Shown: positions 1 through 8,670 of the stretch, piece by piece
Numbering within the stretch: position 1 is the first letter of the stretch
Layout: every line of letters starts with the position of its first letter
Translations under genes and position numbers: made by a program
From: Anaeromyces robustus
Lineage: Eukaryota > Neocallimastigomycota > Neocallimastigomycetes > Neocallimastigales > Neocallimastigaceae
Assembly (NCBI GenBank): GCA_002104895.1
Contig: MCFG01000434.1
Coordinates: 1-15,000 of the forward strand
Direction of reading: 5' to 3'
Length of the DNA stretch: 15,000 nt
Notes under the pieces: generated by a model
The model's database searches: none
The model's input: the letters and a program-made list of their open reading frames with translations, nothing else
Told to the model about the DNA's origin: nothing

Positions 1-1614
1 GTTACAAACAATAGTATCATCCTTCATGTTTGGGAAGTGAGCACCAGTGATAATTTGACAATCACCAGTAGTAGTAACGAAAATGTTACCTTGGGAAGAA
101 GCTTCTTCCATAGTAGTAACTTCGTAACCTTCCATAGCAGCTTGAAGAGCGTTAATTGGATCAACTTCAGTGATAAGGACACGAGCACCCATACCTCTGA
201 GGGCAGCAGCACAACCCTTACCGACATCACCGTAACCAGCGACGACACAGATCTTACCAGCGATCATAACATCAGTAGCACGCTTAATACCATCAATTAA
301 AGATTCACGACAACCGTATAAGTTATCGAACTTACTCTTAGTAACAGAATCGTTAACGTTAATAGCTGGAACCTTAAGCTTACCTTCCTTGAACATTCTG
401 TATAACTTGTGGACACCAGTAGTGGTTTCTTCAGAAATACCATTGATACCAGCAAGAAGTTCTGGGTGCTTTTCGTGAACAAGAGCAGTAAGATCACCAC
501 CATCATCAAGAATCATGTTTAATGGCTTGTTGTCCTTGAAAGCGAATAAAGTTTGTTCAATACACCAGATGTATTCTTCATCAGTTTCACCCTTCCAGGC
601 AAAGACTGGAACACCAGTAGCAGCAATAGCAGCAGCAGCGTGGTCTTGGGTAGAGAAAATGTTACAGGAACTCCAGGCAACTTCAGCACCAAGAGCAGTA
701 AGGGTTTCAATAAGCATAGCAGTTTGAATAGTCATGTGAAGACAACCGCAAATACGAGCACCCTTAAGTGGTTGAGAAGGACCGTACTTCTTACGGAGAG
801 TCATGAGACCTGGCATTTCATTTTCAGCAATGTCAAGTTCCTTACGACCGAAATCGGCAAGATTGATATCAGCTATTTGATTATTTACATAAATTTAATA
901 TATATATATTTATAATTTTTAAATTATATAAAATTGAATTTTTTTTAAAAATATATATTTATATACATAAAATTAAAATGATTAGTAAACTCTTATATAT
1001 TTTTAAATAATTTTTTTTTTAAAAGTATTTATATTTAATTTTTCCAACAATATCTATATTCAATTAACTAATTATTTTAATTATTAAATTTTATTAAAAT
1101 TAAAAATATTTTAGAATTCTTTTATTAATTATCAAATATCAAATAACTATTTAATCATTTTTAAGTATTAATGGCTATCAATAATTTGTAAAAGCTATTA
1201 ATACTTATTTATATATAATAATAATAAATTGATAATTTATTATTTATTAATTTAAATATCATTTTAATACTCCATTGATTTCATCTTGAATTTTGAATTT
1301 TTTCTTTCGATTCTTTCTATTAATTTTAATTCTAATTAATAGATTGAATAAAAAAGCAAATTATTGAAATAATTTGGAATCAATTCTTTTTTTAAGTACT
1401 TGATTAATTGTTAATTCTAAACTAATTAATTTTTTTTTTCTAGTTGAAATATCAACATTTCAATTAAATATATTTTTTGACAAATTAATATATATTTCAT
1501 TTCTTTCTTCCTTCTTCTTTTTCCACGTTTTATTCGATTACAACTTATTTTACTTTTATTTTTATTTTATTTTAATTTTTTTTTTAATTAATACTAACCG
1601 ACTTTGTAAACCAT
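1..1614 (-). CDS. SAH1: S-adenosylhomocysteine hydrolase, 5' part (runs off left edge)
   Basis: Adenosylhomocysteinase (EC 3.3.1.1) is a cytosolic NAD-dependent enzyme, normally a tetramer, that splits S-adenosylhomocysteine into adenosine and homocysteine and so relieves product inhibition of methyltransferases. The spliced model joins 1614-1599 (MVYKV plus one base) to 872-1, giving 296 codons still open at the edge. About 135 C-terminal residues lie outside. Visible family landmarks are [20 protein letters not shown] at residues 6-25, GCLHMT (H51), [15 protein letters not shown] (73-87), LDDGGD (D129), SEETTTG (E154), [16 protein letters not shown] (K184, D188, C193) and the NAD-binding GYGDVGKG (218-225). 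All catalytic residues expected in this part are present. The start was chosen because only a 5' mini-exon ending V-G|GTTAGT restores the conserved KVADI sequence with a phase-1 join. Codons are strongly biased (GGT, GCT, AAG, ATC), as in highly expressed genes. It lies head-to-head with the RlmN-type gene. Confidence 0.96.
873..1598 (-). other. 726-bp intron of the SAH hydrolase gene
   Basis: The donor reads GTTAGTAT (1598 downward) and the acceptor TCAAATAG (ending at 873), a phase-1 intron. It is much longer than the 143-318 bp introns in the neighbouring gene and consists of almost pure A/T low-complexity sequence. I see no ORF, snoRNA boxes or strong structure inside. The only notable inverted repeat is a short one around 1443-1463 (TTGAAAT/ATTTCAA). 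The branch point is not obvious. The intron is inferred from protein continuity; there is no transcript evidence. Confidence 0.85.
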
Positions 1615-1688
1615 TTTTAAATTCTATTTTATTAATAAATTATATAATAATATAGCAAAGAACTTAAAAAATCCGGATAAACGATGTG

Positions 1689-1696
1689 TTTATATA
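1689..1696 (-). promoter_or_regulatory. TATA-like box for the SAH hydrolase gene
   Basis: On the minus strand this reads TATATAAA, followed by ACACATCG and a relatively mixed-composition stretch. It lies 75-82 bases before the ATG at 1614, which would suit a transcription start about 45 bases before the ATG. TATA-like words are very common in this A/T background, so the call rests on position and on the more mixed sequence around it. Confidence 0.35.
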
Positions 1697-2031
1697 TTAC
1701 TTTCAACTGTAATATTGTAATATATAATATAATATATTATAATATATATGAAGATTTTTAATAATCCAATAACTAAATTAAAATGAATAATTTACCCAAT
1801 CAGGGTATGATAATCCATACAATATCCATAACTTTTTTAAACCGTCCATATACATGCATAAAAAATTTCAATTATTTATTTATTCATATATATTAAAATT
1901 AATTGAATAATTAATATTTACATATATTATTTTTTTTTACAATAAATCAAAATCAAAAAAAAAAAAAATTCTTTGATGAAAAAAATAAAAAACAAACTGA
2001 AATTAATTATTAATATGAATATTTTATATTA

Positions 2032-2064
2032 AATATTATTGTTTAATAATAAATCAATAATATT
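2032..2064. repeat. Inverted repeat in divergent spacer
   Basis: AATATTATTG (2032-2041) and CAATAATATT (2055-2064) are perfect 10-bp arms around a 13-base spacer. A second overlapping pair, GTTTAAT and ATTAAAC (2041-2068), lies in the same place. The arms are nearly all A/T, so chance formation is plausible. Confidence 0.5.
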
Positions 2065-2069
2065 AAACC

Positions 2070-2159
2070 AGAAATTACGTAAAATTATTATTATTATATA
2101 AGCCACTGAATAATAATTTTTTATTATTCAGAGGATGGCTTTATTGTATTATAATTTCT
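2070..2159. repeat. Three-part imperfect palindrome with a strong central hairpin
   Basis: The core is CTGAATAATAA (2106-2116), a TTTT loop, and TTATTATTCAG (2121-2131). A second arm pair, AGCCA (2101-2105) and TGGCT (2136-2140), continues the stem after a one-sided AGGA bulge. A third pair, AGAAATTA (2070-2077) and TAATTTCT (2152-2159), encloses both. The inner arms carry G and C bases that are rare in the surrounding DNA, which makes chance less likely. It could act as a cruciform, a transcribed hairpin or the remnant of a small inverted-repeat element; the sequence does not decide. Confidence 0.6.
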
Positions 2160-2236
2160 ACATTTGTATCAAAAATTCAATATTTTAAAAATAAATATTT
2201 AATAATATTATATAACAATAATAACAATATTAATAA

Positions 2237-2290
2237 TAGTATCAATAACAATAATAATAATAGTATCAATAACAATAATAATAATAATAG
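2237..2290. repeat. Two-copy 24-bp tandem repeat within an AAT/AAC tract
   Basis: TAGTATCAATAACAATAATA begins at 2237 and again at 2261, a 24-base period, followed by a third partial unit starting TAGTAATAATA. It sits in the leader or promoter of the RlmN-type gene and resembles a microsatellite that has begun to duplicate as a longer unit. Confidence 0.7.
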
Positions 2291-2316
2291 TAATAATATT
2301 TACAGAAAATAGAATT

Positions 2317-2338
2317 AAAAAAAAAAAAAAAAAAAAAA
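2317..2338 (+). repeat. A22 homopolymer tract upstream of the RlmN-type start
   Basis: An uninterrupted run of 22 A lies 34 bases before the ATG at 2373. Such poly(dA:dT) tracts commonly disfavour nucleosomes in fungal promoters; that role here is inferred. The exact length may carry sequencing error. Confidence 0.7.
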
Positions 2339-2372
2339 TAATAATATATATAATAAATATATATGTATAAGA

Positions 2373-4144
2373 ATGTCATCCCGTAAAAGAAAATTTGAAC
2401 TAAATTCAATTTGGAATAGGACTAAAATTGAAAATTTATTTAACAAAAGCAATGTAAAATCACTTAATATTGATAAATTATATAAATATCTTGTAAAAAA
2501 TATAAAACAAAAATCATGGGAAAAAATAAAAGATTTTCCTAAGGAAGGTATGAAAATATTGAATGAAAATTTTGAATTTACTACTTCAAAAGTATTAGGA
2601 GCTCAAAAAGCAGAAGATGGTACCACAAAATTATTAGTTGAATTACAAGATGGTAGTCAAATTGAAGAAGTTATTATGTTTTATGATACACGAAATAATG
2701 AGAAGGGAACTGGAAAACAAAGAGCAACTCTATGCGTTTCATGTCAGGTATATATTTTTTAAATTTTAATTATTGATAATGAAAAAATTTTTTTTCTTTT
2801 TCATTATCAATAATTAAAAGTATAGAAGCAAAAGATTAAATTTTTGATTGAATAAGATAGATACATTAGTAATTGTAATTGATATATATATAATTAAATA
2901 ATTAAAAAATTTAGAATTCACATTTCATTTTTTAAAAAATCAAGATGTATATTTTTTATTATTAATTTATTTTAGTAAAAAAAAAAATTATAAAAGTATT
3001 ATATATATTAATATAAATTTATATATATGTTTATATATATGTATATATTCATATTTTTATAATAGATTGGTTGTCAAATGGCATGTACTTTTTGTGCAAC
3101 AGGAACTATGGGTTTAAAGGGAAGTTTGACTGAAGGTGAAATTATTGAACAAATGGTACATGCACTCGATTATGCAGATATCTCTAATATTGTTTTTATG
3201 GGTATGGGTGAACCTTTAAATAATTATAATAATGTTAAAGCAGCCATCAAAATGGTAATTTTTCATTTAAAAAGTTAATATAAATTTCTTAATTTTTTTT
3301 TTTATGTGACTTTGATATAATAAATAATGGAAATATGATACATTAATAACAATATTATTATTATAATAATTTAATAATAAAAAATTTAAAAAAATAGTTG
3401 ACTGATTCAAGATTTTTTGCATTACAAAATTCACATATAACTTTATCAACTGTTGGTGTAATTCCAAGAATTATGACATTTGCTAATGATTTTCCAAAAT
3501 GTAATTTAGCTTTATCATTACATGCTCCAAATCAAGAATTAAGATTGAAACTTATTCCAACGGCAAAAGGTATACATATATATATATATATATATATTTA
3601 TATTACATCTTTTAATAAATGTATATTTATATTTTCATAATATTATATTTGTTATCATAATATTATATTAGTTAATATATATTAATTTTTTAAAATTATA
3701 TTATTTATAATAATATTATATGTATGTATATGATTATATATAAAAGCTTATAAATTAGATAAATTAATAAATACAATAAAACAATATCAAGATAAAACCA
3801 AAAATTCAATCTTTATTGAATACTTATTAATACATAAAGTTAATGATACTGAAAAAGAAGCAAATGAATTAGGTGAATTATTAAAGGATATAAAATGTAC
3901 AGTTAATTTAATTCCATGGAATTCAATAGAAAGTCCAAATATTGATTATAAAAGTCCTCTTCATGAAGATATTGTAAAATTTAAAGAAATTTTAAAAGAC
4001 TATAATATACCCTCTACATTACGTCAAAGCAAAGGCAATGATATTGCAGGTGCTTGTGGACAACTTGTTGTAGATCAATCAAAGAAAGGAAATAATAAAA
4101 AGATAAAGATTGTTGATATTGAAGATCTTATAAAAAAACAATAA
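2373..4144 (+). CDS. rlmN: RlmN-type radical-SAM RNA (adenine-C2) methyltransferase, four exons
   Basis: Enzymes of the RlmN/Cfr family methylate adenine C2 in RNA (bacterial RlmN: A2503 of 23S rRNA and A37 of some tRNAs), using two SAM molecules and a methyl-cysteine intermediate. Exons 2373-2747, 3066-3254, 3398-3569 and 3747-4144 join in frame to 377 aa, a normal length. Key residues are TLC121, matching the resolving cysteine; the cluster motif C128-QMA-C132-TF-C135; the SAM-binding motif MGMGEPLNN (170-178); STVGVIPRI (205-213); [13 protein letters not shown] (225-237); and GACGQL with C349, the methyl-carrying cysteine. All look intact. The [15 protein letters not shown] form recalls RlmN-like proteins of plants and protists more than E. 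coli RlmN. The basic N-terminus shows no clear membrane segment or convincing targeting peptide. Splice sites are CAG|GTATAT, ATG|GTAATT and AAAG|GTATAC, with ATAG, ATAG and AAAG acceptors. Codons are mostly A/T-ending, suggesting modest expression. The RNA target in this organism is unknown. Confidence 0.93.
2748..3065 (+). other. Intron 1 of the RlmN-type gene (318 bp)
   Basis: This phase-0 intron runs from GTATAT to AATAG and interrupts the iron-sulfur region between Q125 and I126. Reading through would add four residues and then stop. It contains a perfect 23-bp hairpin near the donor (2764-2819) and (TA)-rich sequence near the acceptor. Confidence 0.9.
2764..2819. repeat. Perfect 23-bp inverted repeat inside intron 1
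   Basis: The arms at 2764-2786 and 2797-2819 are exact reverse complements (core ATTATTGATAATGAAAAA against TTTTTCATTATCAATAAT) around a 10-base T-rich loop. The left arm starts 16 bases after the 5' splice site. A rough estimate from the local A/T frequency makes a perfect arm this long unlikely by chance. No clear target-site duplication is visible (only GTATA on both sides). Confidence 0.85.
3255..3397 (+). other. Intron 2 of the RlmN-type gene (143 bp)
   Basis: This phase-0 intron lies between M188 and L189, with donor GTAATTTT and acceptor AAATAG. Reading through ends the protein after a few residues, while splicing restores the family sequence [13 protein letters not shown]. Confidence 0.9.
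3570..3746 (+). other. Intron 3 of the RlmN-type gene (177 bp)
   Basis: This phase-1 intron splits the codon for A246, with donor GTATAC followed by a (TA)n run and acceptor ATAAAAG. Splicing joins LIPTAK to AYKLDKL, as expected for the family. A near-duplicate of TATCATAATATTATATT lies within it (about 3636-3670). Confidence 0.88.
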
Positions 4145-4834
4145 TTATAAAAAAAATATAAAATTAAATTTTTAAAAAAAAAAAAAAAAAGAAGTAATAT
4201 ATATATATATAAAACCCATTTAATTCAATAGTTCGAATTTAAAAGTTCTATATATATATAATTATATATTGTTTTTAAAATATGTATATATATCTATAAT
4301 TTAATTATTTCGATAATTCAATATGTATATATGCATGCATAATTATTTATTGCTTTTAAAAATTTCAATTATTTATTATAATTATTTATAATTATTTTTT
4401 TATTATCATATTTTTTTACTCGTTTACTACATGTATTTAAATGTATTTTATATTTATTTTAATTTATATAGATTAAGAAAATAAGAGTTACATATATATT
4501 TATAAATAAATTTTTATGAATAATTAATATTTTCTTAGTGATGATAACTGGTTTACTTATTTATATATTTATATATTTAATGTTGAAAATATATTTTATA
4601 CAATATTTAGTTTTAATTATATTAAATAATAACTAGAAAAAAGAATAAAAAAGAATAAAAAAAAAGATAAATAAATAAAAAAAAAAACTGAGATTGTATT
4701 AATAGTGAAATGGATTTGTAAAATTATTTAGATGATGGTGTTGTTATAAAAATTTTATTTATTTTTTTAATTAATTAATGTTTCAAAACACAAAATTTAT
4801 ATTTTAAATATAAATGTTTGAAATTGAAAATATT

Positions 4835-4860
4835 TTTTAATAATAATATTATTATTAAAA
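4835..4860. repeat. Perfect 26-bp A/T palindrome
   Basis: TTTTAATAATAAT is followed directly by its reverse complement with no spacer. The sequence is pure A/T and could arise from AAT and ATT microsatellites meeting, so chance or slippage is a sufficient explanation. Confidence 0.7.
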
Positions 4861-5009
4861 TATATTAATTAAAGAAAATGTATATATGAAAAATTTTAAG
4901 GTTATAATTACATAAAATTCAAACATGCCAAGATTATTCTTTTCTTTTTTAAAACTGATATTGACTTAAAAATAGTGAAATGATGGTAATTTTTTTTTAA
5001 TCAATTTAC

Positions 5010-5010
<1 letters not shown>

Positions 5011-5049
<39 letters not shown>

Positions 5050-5065
5050 TAAAAATAAAAATAAA

Positions 5066-5098
<33 letters not shown>

Positions 5099-5112
5099 TA
5101 ATAATAATAATG
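5011..5112. repeat. Compound microsatellite (AAT)n-(AAAAAT)n-(AAT)n
   Basis: About 100 bases of AAT repeats are interrupted by four AAAAAT-type units in the middle and one AAAAAAT near the end. It is a typical slippage-prone locus with no coding potential seen. Confidence 0.9.
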
Positions 5113-6691
5113 ATAATTAAAAATGTACTAATAAAATATAAGTAATTTTAGTGACATTAATTGTTTAACGTGTAAACATCTGTACAAAAAATAGGAATGA
5201 TATTTATTATGAAATTCTATTATTAATTATAATATTTTTATAGAAAAAAAAAATATTTTTAATTGAAAATAGGTATGATATGAATTCGTTACATAAAAAA
5301 TATTAATGAAAGATAATTTATTAATAATTATATAGGTAATATAAACAAAGAAGATGATTTTATTAATAGTTTATTAAAAAAAAAATTAAAATTAATGCTA
5401 TAATAATTAAAGAATATAAAATAGATACTCTTATATATAAAATTAAAATTATATATTATATATATATAAGTAAACTTATAAATATTATGATTTTTTATTG
5501 TTACTTATAGTAATTATTATGAATAATGTATATAAATAAAAATAATATATTATAAAAGGTGAATATTTATAAAAGCATATTTAATTTCAATGATATTAAA
5601 AATAAAATTATATATATCATATTTAATACTGAAATATTAAAAATATAATATATATTCATTATTTATTATGTAATGTTGAAATTGAAATAAAGTTATATAT
5701 ATATAATTCATAAATATATTTATATTTTTTTCTGTTTTATTTTTATATTAATTAACTCTTATTTTTTTAATCTTTTTTGTAGAGTTATAAAATTAATTTA
5801 ATAATTTAATATAACTACTATACAAACAAGTTAACTAAAAAAATAAATATATAAATTAATAACATATTCTTTTATTTATCCGTTATATATAAAGATAAAA
5901 ATATAGTGTATAATGAAATAAGATAATTATATTAAATTTTAAGTTTTTACTTTAATATTTTTAAATAAGAAATTTAAAATATTACTTAAAAATAAATTTA
6001 TAATCTAATTTATCCACCATCTTTAATTAAGTTTTATCTTAATAATAATTAATTTAAATATTAATTTTTTATTAAAATTTAAAAATAAACATTTGGATTA
6101 ACTAAAAATGTATATTTTAATAATATAAATTGAATATTAACTTTTATATTAGATTATTTAAAATTGTTTATTATAATCATGAAATAAATTAAATAATTAT
6201 ATAAATAAATAAGTTAATAAATAAATAAATAAATAAATTAATAAAACAATTTAAAAATTTATGTAATTATATAATAATTAATTGTTTTATTAAATTATAT
6301 AATGATAGAGGTTAGATAACTATTAATTACAGGAATAATTATTTATTATTGTTTCAGAAAATTATATATGAATATAACAAATATATTAATATAATAAAAA
6401 AATTATCTACATAATATACATTAAGATATATAATATTGACTATATATTTATTCTTAAATTTATAATTATATACTAATATGAAAATTATTAAATATTATTT
6501 CTTATTTTTATTTTTACAGTTGACGAAGTTAGATAATAATATATTAATTTCTATATCATAATAATAATACATAAATATATAAATATAAATATATAATATA
6601 TTTAACATATTTATACTATTAAAGTTAATACTAATACATTCTTTAAAAAGAGGATATTTTTAAATATTTTAGTTCATTAACATATATAATA

Positions 6692-7083
6692 TATATATTT
6701 AAAGTTTAATAGTTATGGATATTTTTCTTTCTTTTCTTTTTTTTTGTTTCTTTTTTTTTTTTTTTGGTACAACCCAATTACAAGATATATATTCTTAAAG
6801 TTAACAAGTTTAATAATTATAGATGTTTTTTTTTTCTTTTTTCTGGTATAACTCAATTACAAGATATATATTTTTAAAGTTAACAAAAGTTTTATAATTA
6901 TATCCTTTTTTTTAATCTTTATATATATGAAACCTATATCTATATTTTAAAGTTAACAAGTTTAATAATTATAGATATATATCTTTTATATTAGTATTTT
7001 CTTTCTTTCTTTCTTTTCTTCTTTTTGGTATAACCATAATTATATAATAAAGTATACAAGTTTAATTATGGTTATAGGTATTT
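6692..7083. repeat. Degenerate tandem array, about five units of 76-102 bp
   Basis: Units begin near 6692, 6786, 6865, 6941 and 7043. Each starts with a variant of TATATATTTTTAAAGTTAAC, continues with AAGTTTAATAATTATAGAT, then a T/C-rich tract. Most then carry GGTAYAAC, and two share CAATTACAAGA. Copies differ by substitutions and tract-length changes. The last part contains an inverted pair, TATAACCATAATTA (7029-7042) and TAATTATGGTTATA (7063-7076). No protein signal is visible. It looks like an old minisatellite. Confidence 0.7.
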
Positions 7084-7226
7084 AAATAAGAATTGAAATT
7101 AAATTTTGATTTAAATATAAATACAAAACCAAATGAAATTGATTATTCTAGTTTTTGTATTTTGCTTTTTAATGTTTAATATCAAAATTATTAAATAAAT
7201 AAAAATAAATTAATATTATTAAATAA

Positions 7227-7259
7227 ATAAAAATGATTATTAATAATAATCATTTTTAT
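7227..7259. repeat. 15-bp inverted repeat with 3-base loop
   Basis: ATAAAAATGATTATT (7227-7241) pairs with AATAATCATTTTTAT (7245-7259). Just upstream, TTATTAAATAAATAAAAAT occurs twice about 29 bases apart, the second copy running into the left arm. Arms of this length are borderline for chance in such A/T-rich DNA. Confidence 0.55.
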
Positions 7260-8579
7260 AATATCATATTTATTCCTATAAAATAAATTAATACAGCCAT
7301 AAAAAGTTTAATATTAAATTACTATATAAAAATGAAAAGAAAAAATTAATGATAAAATATCAATAATATAGTAATTATGTATTTTAACTTAAACAATTCC
7401 AAATTGTTTACTGAATGAGTAATATAAAAAAAAAGAATTTATATAAAAATATCTATATATATATAAATTACTTATGACATAAATTATGATAATCTTAAGA
7501 TTAATAAAAACTATTAAATTAAACTTTAATATCATTATTTTTCCAATTTATTATTATATTTAATATATATATAAGAAAAGTTTTAAGCTTGATTAAATAT
7601 TTTCTTTTATAATTTCAATTATTAAAAAGTTTATTATAATTTTTTATTGTAATTTTTTCTTTTTTTAAATTATTATTTTTTTTTAATAATTCAATTTATA
7701 AATTAATCATCTGGAAAAAAAAAAAAAATAGAAATAAGAGAATTTTATAAATTATTTTTAGTTTAATAAATAAAAAAAAAAAAAGCTTATATGAAAATAT
7801 ATTAATTTTCTTGAAATAAATAACAAATTAAAAATTTCATAGAAGAATGTTATAAAAAAAAAATAAAAGTTTGTTTATAGTTCAAAAATTAAAATTAAAG
7901 TTTATATTTTTTTATTTATTTATACTTTTTTTTTTTTTTTATTAAATATATATATATTATATATTTTTTAAACTTTGATTTTTTTTAAAAAAAATTTTTT
8001 TTTATTTTGTATAAAATTCTTGTTTACTTATTTTTTTTTTTTTTAATAAAATATTTTATTTTATTATTTAATATAAATGAATTATTTTTTATTAAATAAT
8101 AGATAATAATAAAAAATTTTTACATTAAGAAAAAAAAATTAATAAATTTTAATTAATATTATATAATATCAAATTAAATAATACTAATTCTATATTTCTA
8201 TACTAATTATTTGTATTGTAGTTGTTGTTTTATATTATCATTTTTTAAATAAATAATTTTTAATTAAAAATTTTTTAAGTCAATATATAATATATATATA
8301 TTTTTAATGGAAAAAGATGTTTGATATATTGAAAAAATAAAATAAAATAAAATAAAAACAGTTACAATTAATTTTAAAAATTATTTATATTAAAAAAAAA
8401 CAATAATAGTATATAATTTATGGAATGGGGATACTGAATACTGATAAATTAATTTTTTTTTTTTTTTTTTGAAAGAAACGAAAAAGCCTGTTTTAAGTCT
8501 TTTTTTTTTTTTTTTTTAATTATTATTATTATGATAATAAATATATATTTTTTTTTTTAAAAAAAAAAAAAAAATTATA

Positions 8580-8585
8580 TTTATT
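8580..8585 (-). promoter_or_regulatory. Possible poly(A) signal of the fungalysin gene
   Basis: AATAAA on the minus strand lies 86-91 bases beyond the fungalysin stop codon. The hexamer is common in this background, so the assignment rests only on position. Confidence 0.2.
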
Positions 8586-8670
8586 AACATAATATAAATA
8601 AATTACTTATATGTATATAATATATAACAAATAAAGTTTATATTCTATAAAAATAAATAAATTAAATAAA

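Larger units (their letters stand above)
1615..2372. promoter_or_regulatory. Divergent promoter region between SAH hydrolase and RlmN-type gene
   Basis: This 758-bp spacer separates the two start codons and must hold both promoters and 5' leaders. It contains a TATA-like site for the minus-strand gene (1689-1696), two inverted-repeat structures (2032-2064 and 2070-2159), an AAT/AAC-rich tandem repeat (2237-2290) and an A22 run (2317-2338) close to the plus-strand start. Nothing in it looks coding. Confidence 0.6.
4145..8670. other. Gene-poor A/T-rich intergenic region (about 4.5 kb)
   Basis: I see no convincing exon on either strand here: open stretches are short, carry no recognisable protein pattern and consist of A/T low complexity. 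The region must hold the 3' ends of the RlmN-type gene (from the left) and of the fungalysin gene (from the right), since the two converge here. Identified contents are a 26-bp palindrome (4835-4860), a compound microsatellite (5011-5112), an AAAT repeat near 6210-6240, a degenerate tandem array (6692-7083), a hairpin (7227-7259) and many poly-A and poly-T runs. Confidence 0.75.

Noticed and set aside
24-710. Other minus-strand frames inside the SAH hydrolase exon (24-248, 297-509, 519-710)
   Set aside because: They give leucine/valine-rich products from out-of-frame reading of the true exon.
37-915. Plus-strand open frames across the left end (37-300, 515-727, 553-915)
   Set aside because: They are antisense shadows of the SAH hydrolase exon; the minus-strand frame matches the enzyme throughout.
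1974-2000. TGATGA and CTGA words resembling snoRNA C and D boxes
   Set aside because: The spacing is far too short for a C/D snoRNA and no terminal stem is present.
3267-3467. Minus-strand frame over intron 2 and exon 3 of the RlmN-type gene
   Set aside because: It is antisense to conserved coding sequence and has no recognisable protein pattern.
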